Positions 9,121-21,406 are shown, counted from the first letter of the stretch. The stretch is 64,000 nucleotides of DNA from Caballeronia sp. INDeC2 (GCF_023631325.1 NZ_JALQDG010000010.1:1-64000), one strand, 5' to 3'. Numbers and translations: made by a program. The notes: generated by a model not told the origin, from the sequence alone.

Positions 9121-11457
9121 ATGACGGAAACCGTAGCACTCAAGATCGTACAGCGCATTGCCTCCGAACTCACCGTGCAGCCGCGTCAGGTCGCGGCCGC
9201 CGTGGAGCTTCTCGACGAAGGCTCGACTGTCCCGTTCATCGCCCGGTATCGCAAGGAAGTCACCGGCAATCTCGACGACACCCAGTTGCGCACGCTCGAA
9301 GAACGCCTGCTGTATCTGCGCGAACTCGAAGACCGCCGCGCGACGATCCTGCAAAGCATCGACGAGCAAGGCAAGCTCACCGCCGAGCTGCGCGGCGCCA
9401 TCGAAGGCGCGGACAGCAAGCAGGTGCTCGAAGACCTCTATCTGCCCTACAAGCCCAAGCGCCGCACGCGTGCGCAGATCGCCCGCGAAGCCGGTCTCGA
9501 ACCGCTCGCACAGGCGCTCTTCGCCGATCCCAAGCTCGATCCTCAAGCCGAAGCAGCAAAGTTCGTCGATGCGGACAAAGGTGTCGCCGACACCAAGGCC
9601 GCACTCGACGGCGCGCGCGACATTCTCTCCGAGCGATTCGGCGAAACCGCCGACATTCTCGGCAAGCTGCGCGACCACCTGTTCAACCAGGGCCTCGTCA
9701 CGTCGAGCGTGGTGGACGGCAAGCAAGGCGAGGAAGGCGAGAAATTCCGCGACTACTACGACTACAGCGAGACGATCCGCACCGTGCCGTCGCACCGCGC
9801 GCTCGCGCTGTTCCGTGGGCGCAATGCGGGCGTGCTGAGCGTCAAGCTCGGTCTCGGCGAGGAACTCGACGCGCAAATTCCGCATCCGTGCGAAGCGATG
9901 ATTGCGCAGCATTTCGGCATCGCCAATCGCGGGCGCGCCAGCGACAAATGGCTCTCCGACGTGTGCCGCTGGTGTTGGCGCGTCAAGGTGCAGCCGCATA
10001 TCGAAACCGAATTGCTCACGCAATTGCGCGAAGAAGCCGAGCATGAAGCCATTCGCGTGTTCGCGCGCAATCTGAAGGATCTGTTGCTCGCCGCGCCCGC
10101 CGGCCCTAAGGCCGTGATCGGTCTCGATCCGGGCTTGCGCACGGGCGTGAAGGTCGCGGTCGTGGATCGCACCGGCAAGCTGCTCGCAACCGACACCATC
10201 TATCCGCACGAACCGCGCCGCGACTGGGACGGCTCCATCGCGAAGCTCGCGCGCATCGCGCACGCGACGCAGGCCGAACTCGTGTCGATCGGCAACGGCA
10301 CCGCGTCGCGCGAAACCGACAAGCTCGCGAGCGAGCTCATCGCGAAACATCCAGATCTGAAGCTGCAGAAGATCGTCGTGTCCGAGGCGGGCGCGTCGGT
10401 GTATTCGGCGTCCGAGCTCGCCGCGAAGGAGTTTCCCGAGCTCGATGTGTCGCTGCGCGGCGCGGTGTCGATCGCGCGGCGGCTGCAAGACCCGCTCGCC
10501 GAGCTCGTGAAGATCGAGCCGAAGGCGATCGGCGTCGGCCAGTATCAGCACGACGTCAATCAACGCGAACTTGCGCGCTCGCTCGATGCGGTCGTCGAGG
10601 ATTGCGTCAACGCCGTCGGTGTCGATGCGAACACGGCGTCGGTCGCGCTGCTCGCGCGCGTGTCGGGGCTGAATGCGACGCTCGCGCGCAATATCGTCGA
10701 TTATCGCGATGCCAACGGGCCGTTCCCATCGCGCGCGTATCTTAAGAAGGTGCCGCGTCTCGGCGACAAGACCTTCGAGCAGGCGGCCGGCTTTCTGCGC
10801 ATCAACAACGGCGAAAACCCGCTCGATCGCTCGTCGGTGCACCCGGAAGCGTATCCGGTCGTCGAACGCATTCTTGCGAAGATCAAGAAGCATATAGGCG
10901 ACGTGCTCGGCAAGCGCGAAGCGTTGACGGGCCTCTCGCCCACCGAATTCGTCGACGATCGTTTCGGGCTGCCGACCGTGCGCGACATTCTCGCCGAGCT
11001 CGAAAAACCTGGCCGCGATCCGCGCCCCGAGTTCAAGACGGCGACGTTCCGGGAAGGCATCGAGAAAATCTCGGACCTCGTGCCGGGCATGATCCTCGAA
11101 GGCGTCGTGACGAACGTCGCGGCGTTCGGCGCGTTCGTCGATATCGGCGTGCATCAGGACGGGCTCGTGCACGTTTCGGCCATGTCCACGAAGTTCATCA
11201 AGGATCCGCACGAAGTCGTGAAGGCCGGCCAGGTCGTCAAGGTGAAGGTGATCGAGACCGATGTGAAGCGCCAGCGCATCTCACTCACGATGCGTCTCGA
11301 CGACGACGCCGCCGCTGCCTCTTCAACAAGCGGCAGCGCGGGCGGCGCGCAATCGCGTGGTTCGCAGGATCGTCGATCGGGCCAGCGTCCGCAGCAGCGT
11401 CGCGAACCTGAACCGGCCAGCGCGATGGCCGCGGCGTTCGCAAAACTGAAACGCTGA
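9121..11457 (+). CDS. tex: Tex, S1-domain RNA-binding transcription accessory protein
   Basis: A 778-residue protein with the full Tex layout: N-terminal helix-turn-helix-like region ([14 protein letters not shown]), a YqgF/RNase H-like domain ([16 protein letters not shown], about residue 335), helix-hairpin-helix repeats and a C-terminal S1 domain ([21 protein letters not shown], about 657 on). A Ser/Gly/Gln/Arg-rich tail follows. Tex binds nucleic acid and affects transcription and toxin expression in Bordetella. The frame is open far upstream, but the ATG at 9121 begins the conserved sequence ([17 protein letters not shown]). Confidence 0.96.
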   Translation: MTETVALKIVQRIASELTVQPRQVAAAVELLDEGSTVPFIARYRKEVTGNLDDTQLRTLEERLLYLRELEDRRATILQSIDEQGKLTAELRGAIEGADSKQVLEDLYLPYKPKRRTRAQIAREAGLEPLAQALFADPKLDPQAEAAKFVDADKGVADTKAALDGARDILSERFGETADILGKLRDHLFNQGLVTSSVVDGKQGEEGEKFRDYYDYSETIRTVPSHRALALFRGRNAGVLSVKLGLGEELDAQIPHPCEAMIAQHFGIANRGRASDKWLSDVCRWCWRVKVQPHIETELLTQLREEAEHEAIRVFARNLKDLLLAAPAGPKAVIGLDPGLRTGVKVAVVDRTGKLLATDTIYPHEPRRDWDGSIAKLARIAHATQAELVSIGNGTASRETDKLASELIAKHPDLKLQKIVVSEAGASVYSASELAAKEFPELDVSLRGAVSIARRLQDPLAELVKIEPKAIGVGQYQHDVNQRELARSLDAVVEDCVNAVGVDANTASVALLARVSGLNATLARNIVDYRDANGPFPSRAYLKKVPRLGDKTFEQAAGFLRINNGENPLDRSSVHPEAYPVVERILAKIKKHIGDVLGKREALTGLSPTEFVDDRFGLPTVRDILAELEKPGRDPRPEFKTATFREGIEKISDLVPGMILEGVVTNVAAFGAFVDIGVHQDGLVHVSAMSTKFIKDPHEVVKAGQVVKVKVIETDVKRQRISLTMRLDDDAAAASSTSGSAGGAQSRGSQDRRSGQRPQQRREPEPASAMAAAFAKLKR

Positions 11458-11474
11458 CGCTTCACGCTGCAAAC

Positions 11475-11508
11475 AAAAACCCCACGTTTTGCGACGTGGG
11501 GTTTTTTT
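11475..11508. terminator. Bidirectional intrinsic terminator between tex and kup
   Basis: The stem ACCCCACGT/ACGTGGGGT with a short loop is bounded by A-rich and T-rich tracts. It serves both convergent genes. Confidence 0.92.
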
Positions 11509-11528
11509 GCACTTCGCAAAACGAAGCG

Positions 11529-13421
11529 TCAAATCTCGATCTTCGTTCCCAACTCGACCACGCGATTCGCGGGAATACTGAAGAAATCGGTCGGTTTTGC
11601 CGCGTTCTGATGCATCCACGCGAACACGCGCTCGCGCCACACCGACATGCCCGGCAGCTCAGTCGGCACGACTGTTTCGCGAGCCATGAAGAACGACGTG
11701 TCCATGAGTTCGAAGGTCATCGCGTGCGTGCGCGTGATCTGTTCGAGCACGGCCTTCACATCCGGCGTCTCGTTGAAGCCGTATGCCGCCTTCACGAGGA
11801 ACAGACCGCCGCCGATGTCCTTCACTTCGAGACGATGCGCATCGTCGACATAAGGAATGTCGCGCGTCTTGAAGTTCATGAAGATGGTGCGCTCGTGCAG
11901 CACCTTGTTGTGCTTCAGGTTGTGCAGGAGGCTCACGGGCACGAGCGAATCGCTGCCGGTGAGATAGATCGCCGTTCCCGACACGCGATGCGGCGGATGC
12001 GCGAGCAGGCCTTGCAGGAACGGCATCAGCGGGATACCGTCCGCGGCCGTGCGATCCTTCACGATCATGCGGCCCTTGTACCAGGTCATCAAGAGAAAGA
12101 AGAGCGCGCCGCCGATGCACAGCGGCAGCCAGCCGCCCTGCTCGATCTTGAGCAGGCTCGCGCCGAAGAAGCCGATGTCGATCATCAGGAACACGGCGAT
12201 CATCCCGCCGACGAGCCAGCGGTTCCAGCCCCACAGATTCACCATCACGACCGACACGAGAATGGTGGTTGTAAGCATCGTCGCGGTGACGGCGAGACCG
12301 TACGCGGCCGCGAGATTCTCGGAGCTCTTGAAGCCGATGACGATGCACAGGATGATGAAAAGCAGCATCCAGTTGACGAGCGGAATATAGATCTGGCCGA
12401 TCGCGAGTTCAGACGTATGCAGGATCTTCATGCGCGGCACGTAGCCGAGCTGGATCGCCTGGCTCGTCAGCGAGTACGCCCCGGAAATGACCGCCTGCGA
12501 TGCGATCACGGTCGCGACCGTCGACAGAATCACGAGCGGCAGCAACGCCCAGTCGGGCGCGAGCAGAAAGAACGGATTCTCGATGGCCTGCGGCGAGTGC
12601 ATCAGCAACGCGCCCTGACCAAAATAGTTCAGCAACAGCGACGGCATCACGAAGCCGTACCAGCCGTAGCGAATCGGCTTCACGCCGAAGTGACCCATGT
12701 CCGCGTACAGCGCTTCCGCTCCGGTCAGCACGAGCACGACCGAGCCGAGCACGATATACGCCTGCAGGACGTGCTGCGCCATGAAGGAGAAGGCGTAGTA
12801 AGGATTGAGCGCGACGATGATGCGCGGCTCCATCACGATATGCGCGGCGCCGAGCACCGCGAGCGTCGCGAACCACACGACCATGATCGGGCCGAAGAGC
12901 TTGCCGACCACCGCCGTGCCGTGGCGCTGAATCCAGAAGAGCGCGATGAGAATCACGATCGTGATCGGCAGTACGTAGGGCGTGAGCTTGGGCGCGGCGA
13001 TCTCGAGACCTTCGACCGCCGAGAGCACCGACATCGCCGGCGTGATGACCGCATCGCCGTAGAACATGCACGCGCCGAAGATGCCGAGCATCATCAGCAC
13101 GCCCGAGATTTTGCCGGCCTCCCTCACGCTGCGCAGCGCGAGCGTCGTCATGGCGAACACGCCGCCTTCACCGTTGTTGTCGGCGCGCATGACGAAGAGC
13201 ACGTATTTGACGGCGACCACCATGACGATCGCCCAGAAGAGCAAGGAGATGACACCGAGAATCGACGCTTCCGACAAGCCGATGCCGTGCGACGGGCTAA
13301 AGGCTTCCTTCAATGAGTAGAGAGGACTCGTGCCGATGTCGCCGAAAACGACGCCAATGGCGGCGAGCGCAAGCGAGTGCATTGGCTGTTTATGCTCGTG
13401 CGCGTGAGTCGTGTTAGTCAT
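11529..13421 (-). CDS. kup: Low-affinity potassium transport system protein Kup
   Basis: A potassium uptake permease of the KUP/HAK/KT family in the inner membrane. The family signature [19 protein letters not shown] lies near the N-terminus, followed by about 12 hydrophobic segments and a cytoplasmic C-terminal domain. Length is 630 from the ATG at 13421. The frame can be extended to a TTG at 13442, but the ATG ([12 protein letters not shown]) is preferred. It converges on tex. Confidence 0.95.
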   Translation of the reverse strand: MTNTTHAHEHKQPMHSLALAAIGVVFGDIGTSPLYSLKEAFSPSHGIGLSEASILGVISLLFWAIVMVVAVKYVLFVMRADNNGEGGVFAMTTLALRSVREAGKISGVLMMLGIFGACMFYGDAVITPAMSVLSAVEGLEIAAPKLTPYVLPITIVILIALFWIQRHGTAVVGKLFGPIMVVWFATLAVLGAAHIVMEPRIIVALNPYYAFSFMAQHVLQAYIVLGSVVLVLTGAEALYADMGHFGVKPIRYGWYGFVMPSLLLNYFGQGALLMHSPQAIENPFFLLAPDWALLPLVILSTVATVIASQAVISGAYSLTSQAIQLGYVPRMKILHTSELAIGQIYIPLVNWMLLFIILCIVIGFKSSENLAAAYGLAVTATMLTTTILVSVVMVNLWGWNRWLVGGMIAVFLMIDIGFFGASLLKIEQGGWLPLCIGGALFFLLMTWYKGRMIVKDRTAADGIPLMPFLQGLLAHPPHRVSGTAIYLTGSDSLVPVSLLHNLKHNKVLHERTIFMNFKTRDIPYVDDAHRLEVKDIGGGLFLVKAAYGFNETPDVKAVLEQITRTHAMTFELMDTSFFMARETVVPTELPGMSVWRERVFAWMHQNAAKPTDFFSIPANRVVELGTKIEI

Positions 13422-13483
13422 AAAAGCGAGATATCCGTCCAAGGCGGAAAAAAACGAACGCCATTCTATCTAACGTTGCACGC

Positions 13484-13495
13484 GAAGACGTCTTC
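13484..13495. promoter_or_regulatory. Perfect palindrome in the kup upstream region
   Basis: GAAGACGTCTTC is a 12-bp perfect palindrome, flanked by CGC on the left and TCGCG on the right. It lies about 63 bp before the kup ATG. A TAGAAT on the minus strand (13468-13463) is a possible kup -10, which would put the palindrome at its -35 region. Operator role is inference. Confidence 0.3.
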
Positions 13496-13611
13496 TCGCG
13501 TGTTGCTCCAGCGCCACGAGAGACGCGAGTGAGAGTGTAGCATCGCGCCTTGCGTGCGTCGGCGGGAGTGCTCGTCACGATTCTTCGGCGTTCGGCCCGC
13601 CGTCTCGCGAA

Positions 13612-13655
13612 AACAAAAACGCCGTTGCGCCCGGCTTCGTGCCAGGCGAACGGCG
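13612..13655 (-). terminator. Intrinsic terminator of the phosphoribosyltransferase gene
   Basis: On the minus strand, CGCCGTTCGCCTGGC pairs with GCCGGGCGCAACGGCG (one bulge) around ACGAA and is followed by TTTTTGTTTT. This marks the end of the long minus-strand housekeeping run. Confidence 0.8.
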
Positions 13656-13686
13656 TCTGTCATGCGAAACGATCAGGCGTCGGCGA

Positions 13687-14247
13687 TCATCCGCGGCCGT
13701 TTTGCGTGCCGCGCTTGATCCACGCGCCCAAGTTGTGCGGACGCACCGTGTCCCACTCCTCGAAAGGCTGATGAATCCACGGATTCGTTTCAAGATGCTG
13801 AACGTGATAGTCCGGCTTGACCTTGGAACACGCCTTGTACCAGAGCACGGCCGAGCGCACCGACGTGATACCCGGATAACGCTCCTTCAAATGCTCCTGC
13901 ACGCGCGCGAGCGTGACGCCCGAATCGACCAGATCGTCGACGAGCAGTACGTTGCCGGACAAGTCGCCGCGCGTCATGGTGATGTACTGCGCGATGTCGA
14001 GATCGCCCTGCTCCGTGCCCGCCGCTTCGCGATACGAGCTCGTCGCGAGAATGGCGAGCGGCAGGTCGTAGATGCGCGACAGCTGATCGCCCACGCGCAG
14101 GCCGCCGCGCGCGAGGCACAGAATCTTGTCGAACTTCCAGCCCGACTCGTGCACCTTCAGTGCCAGGAGTTCGATCAGCCGGTGATATTCATCCCAGCCG
14201 ACCCAGAGGTTCTTGTCGTCGTTGCGCGGGTCCGTCATCGCGATCAT
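13687..14247 (-). CDS. Purine-type phosphoribosyltransferase
   Basis: A 186-residue type I phosphoribosyltransferase. The PRPP-binding motif NVLLVDDLVDSGVT is clear near residue 97-110, and LCLARGGLRVGDQL matches the xanthine/hypoxanthine salvage branch. It should salvage hypoxanthine, guanine or xanthine to the nucleotide; which base cannot be read from the sequence. It lies 101 bp downstream of purA, consistent with purine metabolism. Starts at 14247 or 14238 are both possible. Confidence 0.85.
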   Translation of the reverse strand: MIAMTDPRNDDKNLWVGWDEYHRLIELLALKVHESGWKFDKILCLARGGLRVGDQLSRIYDLPLAILATSSYREAAGTEQGDLDIAQYITMTRGDLSGNVLLVDDLVDSGVTLARVQEHLKERYPGITSVRSAVLWYKACSKVKPDYHVQHLETNPWIHQPFEEWDTVRPHNLGAWIKRGTQNGRG

Positions 14248-14282
14248 GGTGAGGCTCTTTCAAATGCTTAGGTTATATACGA

Positions 14283-14309
14283 AATGTGGCCGCAGGGAGC
14301 GGCCACATT
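14283..14309 (-). terminator. Stem-loop after purA
   Basis: A perfect 11-bp inverted repeat (AATGTGGCCGC/GCGGCCACATT around AGGGA) lies between purA and the next gene. On the minus strand it is followed by TTCGTATAT, only a weak U-tract, so partial termination or an mRNA-stabilising stem is more likely than a full stop. Confidence 0.5.
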
Positions 14310-14348
14310 CTTTACAGCGTCCGGTTCTGGTCGAGGCTCTTTAAGCGC

Positions 14349-15704
<1,356 letters not shown>

Positions 15705-15850
15705 TTAGCTGGTTAAAAACGTATTTTACCTATGTTCGGGAAAGGTTCCGAATTTTTCGGGACGCCTTTCGCGATTTCGTCACCGTCGCGTGATTGGAAT
15801 CGGCTAAGCAAATTCCCTTGCCGATCAAGCGACTGTATTCGTCGTCCGCT

Positions 15851-17002
15851 TCAGGTGCGCGTTTCGACGGTCCATTTGCCGTCGCGCTCGACGAGCACGC
15901 GGTCGAACGCGAATTCGTCCAGATCGTGGTCGTGGCCGGGCAGCGCCTGGATCACCACTTCGCCCACGTCGCGCAATGCGAGAATCGCCGCGCGCAGAGG
16001 TTCGTCATGCTTCCACGGCGCGAGGATCGCGCTGCCGCGTGCATCGACGGGCGAGATGCGCGCCACTTCCCGCAAATCGAGCGAGAAGCCCGTCGCGGGC
16101 CGCGCGCGGCCGTAGGCCAAGCCGACATCGTCATAGCGGCCGCCGCGCGCGACCGCGTTCGGGACGCCATCGACATAGGCGGAGAACATCACGCCGCTGT
16201 GATACGCATAGCCGCGCAGGTCGGCGAGGTCGATCATCAGTTCCGCGCCATCGACCTGACCCGCGAGGAACGCGAGATCGTCGAGCGCGCGCGCGATCAC
16301 CGGCAGGTTCGGCAGACGGCCGCGCGCGATCTGCAGCACCGAAGCGTCGCCATAGAGCGACGGCAACGCCCGCAGCGCTTCGCGCGGCACCTGTCCGAGA
16401 TGCGCGGTCAGTTCGTTGAGGCGCGGCACGTCCTTGCTCGCGAGTGCGTCGCAAAGCGCTTCGCCGAGCGATGCCGCCGCCGGCTCGAGCTCCAGTAGCG
16501 CGGCGAGCACGCCCGCGTGGCACAGATCGAGACGCACTTTCGTCAGACCCGCGAGATGCAGCGAGTCGAGCATCAGTTGCTGGATTTCGAGGTCCGCTTC
16601 GAGGCCCGCGTGTCCGTAGATTTCCGCGCCGATCTGAATCTGCTCGCGCGTCGCATGCAGCCCGCGCGGACGCGTATGCAGCACGACACCCGCATAGCAC
16701 AGACGCGTCACGCCCTGCCGGTTCAGCAGATGCGCATCGATGCGCGACACCTGCGGCGTAATGTCCGCGCGCAGGCCAAGCGTGCGTCCGGACAACTGAT
16801 CGACGAGCTTGAAGGTGCGCAGATTCAGGTCGCTTCCGCCGCTCGTCAGAAGCGATTCGAGATACTCGAGCATCGGCGGCATTACGAGTTCGTAGCCGTA
16901 CGAACGGAAACGGTCGAGCAGGCGGCGGCGCAGCTCTTCGATCTTGCGGGCTTCCGACGGCAAGACGTCGGCGATATTCTCGGGAAGTAACCAGGTGGAC
17001 AT
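15851..17002 (-). CDS. hisZ: ATP phosphoribosyltransferase regulatory subunit
   Basis: A class II aminoacyl-tRNA synthetase-like protein ([25 protein letters not shown] start, then a HisS-like core) that lacks the tRNA-binding domain. HisZ activates the short-form HisG in the first step of histidine synthesis. At 383 residues it is shorter than the true HisS also present in this window (449 residues), which supports the HisZ call. It starts with ATG at 17002. Confidence 0.95.
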   Translation of the reverse strand: MSTWLLPENIADVLPSEARKIEELRRRLLDRFRSYGYELVMPPMLEYLESLLTSGGSDLNLRTFKLVDQLSGRTLGLRADITPQVSRIDAHLLNRQGVTRLCYAGVVLHTRPRGLHATREQIQIGAEIYGHAGLEADLEIQQLMLDSLHLAGLTKVRLDLCHAGVLAALLELEPAAASLGEALCDALASKDVPRLNELTAHLGQVPREALRALPSLYGDASVLQIARGRLPNLPVIARALDDLAFLAGQVDGAELMIDLADLRGYAYHSGVMFSAYVDGVPNAVARGGRYDDVGLAYGRARPATGFSLDLREVARISPVDARGSAILAPWKHDEPLRAAILALRDVGEVVIQALPGHDHDLDEFAFDRVLVERDGKWTVETRT

Positions 17003-17126
17003 CGATACGTTTCCTACGGGACGAGAAGGCTCGGCGCGGCTCGCGCGGCGCTCACGGACTTGAACGGTCAGGGACGAAAGGATAAGGACAAGATAGGCGA
17101 AATGGCGGCGGCCTGCCGGACGAGGC

Positions 17127-17312
17127 TCACGTCGCGATCAGAAGCAGAATCAGGCCGAGCACCATGGCTATCAGTCCGCCGATGCGGACATGGTGCGCCG
17201 GCCGCTCCGCGATGCGGCGAAAGGTATCGCGCCACGCAGTCGGGAAGACGAAGGGAAACATGCCTTCGATAATCAGCATCAACGCAAGAGCGAGCAGGAA
17301 CGTCTCGGCCAT
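17127..17312 (-). CDS. DUF2065 (YjeT-like) small membrane protein
   Basis: A 61-residue protein with two hydrophobic segments ([19 protein letters not shown] and [17 protein letters not shown]). It is the DUF2065 protein usually found just after hflKC. Role unknown. The frame can be read from a TTG at 17318, but the ATG at 17312 is preferred. It lies 59 bp after hflC. Confidence 0.82.
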   Translation of the reverse strand: MAETFLLALALMLIIEGMFPFVFPTAWRDTFRRIAERPAHHVRIGGLIAMVLGLILLLIAT

Positions 17313-17371
17313 GTCCAAGGGATTTTTTTGTTGCCGCGCGGCCGGAAAGCTCCGGCGCGCGGCGCACGGGA

Positions 17372-18274
17372 TCAGCGCTTCGCCGTTGCCGGGGCCGACG
17401 TATCCGTCGCGCCACCGGTCGGGCTCTTCATGAAGCGGAAGAAATCGCTGCTCGGGTCGACGACGATCACGTCGCCCGGCTTGAACGTCTTCTTATACGC
17501 TTCGAGGCTCTGATAGAACTGGTAAAACTGCGGATCGCGTCCGTACGCATCGGCCGCTATGGCCGCCGCCTTGCTGTCTCCTTCGCCCTTGATCGACTGC
17601 GCCTGGCTGTAGGCGTCCGCGACGATGGCCTGTTGTGTGCGCTCCGCGTCGGCACGGATCTTGTCGGCCTCCGCCGTGCCCTTCGCGCGCTCGTTCGCCG
17701 CGGCCTGCTGGCGTGCTGCGATCATGCGCTTGTAGACCGAATCGGCCACCGCCGAAGGAAAGTCGATGCGCGTCATCTGCAAGTCAACGAGCTGCACGCC
17801 GAATGCCGCGGCCGCGCCTTCCACGCTCTTCTGCGCGTCGGTTTCGATTGCCTGCTGGCTGCCGAGCGCTTCGGTGAGCGGACGCTTCGCGAAAGCGCTC
17901 GCGAGCGCCGTGCGCGCGAGCGCGGTGATGCGTTCCTCGGCCGTCTGCGTGTTCTTCTCGTTGCTTTCGAAGAGCTTCAGCGGATCGGCGACGCGATACT
18001 TGATCACCGTGTTGACGAGCACTTCGTTCTTGTCCGCGGTCGAAAAGCGGTCGGCGCCGGATTCGTCGATGGTGAGCGTGCGGGTGTCGATGAGTGTGAG
18101 CGCCTGGAACGGCGGCGGCAGTTTGAAGTGCAGACCGGGGCCTTCGAGACGCGGATCGCCTTCGCCATGTGCGGCGACGACGGCGGCATGTCTTTCGTCG
18201 ACGGTGAAGATCATCGAAGACCCGATGAACAACACGATGACGACGGCGACGACGAGCGCAAAGATTCTGTTCAT
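17372..18274 (-). CDS. hflC: Protease modulator HflC
   Basis: An SPFH/Band 7 protein that forms the periplasm-facing HflKC cage around FtsH. One N-terminal membrane helix (IFALVVAVVIVLFIGSSMIF) is followed by the Band 7 domain starting VDERHAAVV. A good site AGGAGC precedes the ATG. Only 11 bp separate it from hflK, so the two are co-translated in order. Confidence 0.96.
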   Translation of the reverse strand: MNRIFALVVAVVIVLFIGSSMIFTVDERHAAVVAAHGEGDPRLEGPGLHFKLPPPFQALTLIDTRTLTIDESGADRFSTADKNEVLVNTVIKYRVADPLKLFESNEKNTQTAEERITALARTALASAFAKRPLTEALGSQQAIETDAQKSVEGAAAAFGVQLVDLQMTRIDFPSAVADSVYKRMIAARQQAAANERAKGTAEADKIRADAERTQQAIVADAYSQAQSIKGEGDSKAAAIAADAYGRDPQFYQFYQSLEAYKKTFKPGDVIVVDPSSDFFRFMKSPTGGATDTSAPATAKR

Positions 18275-18285
18275 GTTCGCGCTCC

Positions 18286-19695
18286 TTATTGCAGGTCTTC
18301 CGACCGGCTGCGGGAGCGGAACGCGTCGCGCGAGCGCAGCGGATCGCCGCCGGCATTCGCGCTCGCACCGCTGGCGGCGCTTGCCGCGCTGGCCGGGGCG
18401 GCCGCCGCCGGCGCCGATGCGCTCGTCGCACTCTGTGCGCGCGCCTGAGGCCCTTCTGTCGCGGCGGCCGCGCCCGGCGCAACTGCGCCGCTCGCGCCTT
18501 CGGCCGCGTCCTTCGCCTGCTGCCGATTGGCCTCGACGAGCTTGTCGAGCGGCAGATACACGACGTTACTGCTGCCCTTGTTGTCGACGAAAACCTTGGT
18601 GGTGCGCGAGTAGATCTGCTGCATCGTGTCCAGGTACATACGTTGACGAATGACCGCGGGCGCCTTCGAGTATTCCGCGTAGACCTCCTTGAAGCGCTCC
18701 GCGTCTCCCTGCGCCTGCGTGACTTCGCGATTGCTATAGGCGCGCGCCTCGTCGATCAGCTTCGCTGCGTCGGCTTTCGCGCGCGGCAGCAACTGATCCG
18801 CGTAGGCTTGCGCGGTATCGCGGGCGCGCTCGTTGTCCTGACGCACGCGCGCCGCTTCCTCGAACGCCGACTGAACTTGCTGCGGCGCCTGTACGCTTTG
18901 CACCGCGACGCCCGTCACCTGCAAACCGGTGCGATAGGTGTCGAGGGAACGCTGGATCGTCTCGATCAGGCGCGCGCGCAATGCTTCGCGATCCTTGTAG
19001 AGCATGTCGTCCGTCGTGAGGCCGCCCGCGATCTCGCGGATCGCCGATTGCGCGGCCTGCGTGACGCTGTCGTCGGCATTGACGCTGCGGAACAGGAAGT
19101 CGGTCGGCGACTTGATCTGATACTGCACGGCGAAGCGCACGTCGACGATGTCCGCGTCGTTCGTCAGAAGCGACGCGTCGCGCACGTTGCCTTGCGACAG
19201 CGCGGTGCCTCGCCCGACTTCGACGGAACGGATCTGCGACGTATCGACGATTTCGCTCGACTGGAACGGATACGGCAGACGCCAGTGAATGCCTTGCGAG
19301 ACCGTCTGACGATACTTGCCGAATTGAGAGACGACGCCCACATGCCCGTCCTGCACGACGAACACGCCGCTGCCGAGATAGATGGCGATCAAGACGCCGA
19401 TGACGATGCCGAGGCCGATCTTCGTGCCGCGGCCGTTTTCGCGCGGCGCGCCGTTGCCGGGCTTCTTGCCGAACACGCCGGCGATGCGGCGATTGAATTC
19501 GCGCCACATCTCGTCCAGATCGGGTGGGCCTTCGTCCTTGCCGTTCGGGCGCTTGCCGTCTTGTGGGCGCTTAGAGTCGTTCTTCACGCCATTGCCGTCG
19601 CCCCGCCCCCAGCGCGGATCGTTGATCGAAAAGACGGCATGCTCAGCTTGCCGGATAGTCCGCTCTTTGTAGTCGTTCACTCGGTGATTCACCAT
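18286..19695 (-). CDS. hflK: FtsH protease activity modulator HflK
   Basis: The partner of HflC in the membrane complex that modulates FtsH. A Gly/Asp/Lys-rich cytoplasmic N-terminus precedes one membrane helix (IGLGIVIGVLIAIYLGSGVFVV, about residues 80-105) and a Band 7 domain (VQDGHVGVVSQFGKY on). The tail is Ala/Ser-rich. The frame extends to a TTG at 19728, but the ATG at 19695 (MVNHRVNDYKERT) begins the conserved sequence. It lies 45 bp after hflX. Confidence 0.95.
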   Translation of the reverse strand: MVNHRVNDYKERTIRQAEHAVFSINDPRWGRGDGNGVKNDSKRPQDGKRPNGKDEGPPDLDEMWREFNRRIAGVFGKKPGNGAPRENGRGTKIGLGIVIGVLIAIYLGSGVFVVQDGHVGVVSQFGKYRQTVSQGIHWRLPYPFQSSEIVDTSQIRSVEVGRGTALSQGNVRDASLLTNDADIVDVRFAVQYQIKSPTDFLFRSVNADDSVTQAAQSAIREIAGGLTTDDMLYKDREALRARLIETIQRSLDTYRTGLQVTGVAVQSVQAPQQVQSAFEEAARVRQDNERARDTAQAYADQLLPRAKADAAKLIDEARAYSNREVTQAQGDAERFKEVYAEYSKAPAVIRQRMYLDTMQQIYSRTTKVFVDNKGSSNVVYLPLDKLVEANRQQAKDAAEGASGAVAPGAAAATEGPQARAQSATSASAPAAAAPASAASAASGASANAGGDPLRSRDAFRSRSRSEDLQ

Positions 19696-19740
19696 TAGAC
19701 AGCCGGGGTCGATGCCGGGTCGATGCAATTCCGAAGCAAC

Positions 19741-21009
19741 TTAATGTCCGTGCTCGGGGACCTTGTGATCGTCACGTTCGACGGCCTGCCGGTGATCGTC
19801 CGGCTGCGCGTTCGTATCGTGTATGGCGTTTGACCCGGACTGCGTGGATTGCGTTGCTTCGGACGCCTCGTGCGATTCGGGAAATTCGGCGAGCACGCTG
19901 GGTAGGCCCGCATCGGTTTCACCGGTTTCCGCCGTGGCGATTTCGGCGATGGCAGCGCGCAGCGCATCGAGCCCCTGACCCGTGCGTGCACTCAAGAAAA
20001 CGCGCGAAATATTACCATACTCGTCCCTTTCAACCGCCTCGTCGCGGGCCGCGAGCTCGGGCACCGCATCGATCTTGTTGAAGACGAGAATCTGGCGAAT
20101 GTTGTCCGCGCCGATGCCGCGCAACACCTCGTTCACCTGATCGATTTGATCGAGGCGCACTGCGCTCGACGCATCGACCACATGCAGCAGCACGTCCGCG
20201 TGAATGGTTTCTTCGAGCGTGGCGCGGAATGCGGCGACGAGTTGGTGCGGCAATTCGCGGATGAACCCGACCGTGTCCGACACGACGACATGCCCCGCTT
20301 CCTCGCCGAGGAACACGCGGCGCGACGTGGTGTCGAGCGTGGCGAAGAGCTGATTGGCCGCGTACGCCTGTGCCTTCGTGAGCGCGTTGAACAGCGTGGA
20401 CTTGCCCGCGTTCGTATAGCCGACGAGCGATACCGACATGGTGCGATTGCGCACGCGCTGACGCCGCTGCGTGCCGTGCTGACGGCGCAGCTTTTCGAGC
20501 CGCGACTTGAGCGCCTTGATGCGCTCGCCGATCAGCCGGCGGTCGGTTTCGAGCTGCGTTTCGCCCGGTCCGCGCAAGCCGATACCGCCCTTCTGGCGTT
20601 CGAGGTGAGTCCACGCGCGAATGAGGCGTGTCGACAGATATTGCAGTTGCGCGAGTTCGACTTGCAGCTTGCCCTCATGACTACGGGCGCGCTGCGCGAA
20701 GATATCGAGAATGAGGCTCGTGCGATCGACCACACGGCGCTCGAGCGCGACCTCGAGATTGCGCTGCTGCGCGGGCGCGAGCGCGTGATTGAAAATGACG
20801 AGTTCGACGTCGTTCGCTTCGCACTGCAAGCGCAGTTCCTCGACCTTGCCGCTGCCGATGAACATTTTGGCATCGGGGCTCGAGCGGCGGCCGGTGAGCG
20901 TGACGGCGGGATGAGCGCCCGCACTTTGTGCGAGCAAGCTGAGTTCTTCCAGACTGGCTTCGAAATCGATCTTTCCGAAGTCGATGCCGACGAGCGCTGC
21001 GTTGATCAA
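19741..21009 (-). CDS. hflX: Ribosome-associated GTPase HflX
   Basis: An OBG-HflX GTPase that splits stalled ribosomes. The N-terminal HflX domain (LTGRRSSPDAKMFIGSGKVEELR) precedes the G domain with G1 GYTNAGKST (about residues 203-211) and DTVGFIRELPH. No ATG begins the frame. A TTG at 21009 gives the expected N-terminus (MINAALVGIDFGK), with no clear ribosome site. The C-terminus is extended and ends in a His/Asp-rich stretch (DDHRQAVERDDHKVPEHGH). Confidence 0.95.
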   Translation of the reverse strand: MINAALVGIDFGKIDFEASLEELSLLAQSAGAHPAVTLTGRRSSPDAKMFIGSGKVEELRLQCEANDVELVIFNHALAPAQQRNLEVALERRVVDRTSLILDIFAQRARSHEGKLQVELAQLQYLSTRLIRAWTHLERQKGGIGLRGPGETQLETDRRLIGERIKALKSRLEKLRRQHGTQRRQRVRNRTMSVSLVGYTNAGKSTLFNALTKAQAYAANQLFATLDTTSRRVFLGEEAGHVVVSDTVGFIRELPHQLVAAFRATLEETIHADVLLHVVDASSAVRLDQIDQVNEVLRGIGADNIRQILVFNKIDAVPELAARDEAVERDEYGNISRVFLSARTGQGLDALRAAIAEIATAETGETDAGLPSVLAEFPESHEASEATQSTQSGSNAIHDTNAQPDDHRQAVERDDHKVPEHGH

Positions 21010-21096
21010 ATTAATGTATTTACGTTTTTGAAGCGACCGGCGAGTTGCTTAATATTCGCTTTAAAAATGGCAGATTCGCGCCGGCCGCAACGAGGT

Positions 21097-21333
21097 TTAG
21101 GACGATTCAGCGTCCGGGTGGAAATTCACCGGGCGGGCAGGCACGACCGTCGAAATGGCGTGCTTGTAGACCATCTGGGTGACCGTATTTCGGAGCAACA
21201 CGACGTACTGGTCGAAAGATTCGATGTTTCCTTGAAGCTTGATGCCGTTGACCAAATAGATGGAGACCGGCACGTGCTCTTTACGCAGTGCGTTCAAAAA
21301 CGGGTCTTGTAACAATTGCCCTTTGTTGCTCAT
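21097..21333 (-). CDS. hfq: RNA chaperone Hfq
   Basis: A hexameric Sm-like protein that pairs small RNAs with mRNAs. It is 78 residues long and begins [19 protein letters not shown]. The Sm1 segment ([19 protein letters not shown]) and the Sm2 motif with KHAISTVVP are intact. GGAG lies about 8 nt before the ATG at 21333. The short C-terminal tail ([14 protein letters not shown]) is typical of beta-proteobacteria. It is followed 87 bp later by hflX. Confidence 0.98.
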   Translation of the reverse strand: MSNKGQLLQDPFLNALRKEHVPVSIYLVNGIKLQGNIESFDQYVVLLRNTVTQMVYKHAISTVVPARPVNFHPDAESS

Positions 21334-21406
21334 AGCAAACTCCGTGTTTTTTTGCAGGTTGGATATATTGTGGACGAAGAAAAAGAGATCCGCCGACAAT
21401 CGCTAC

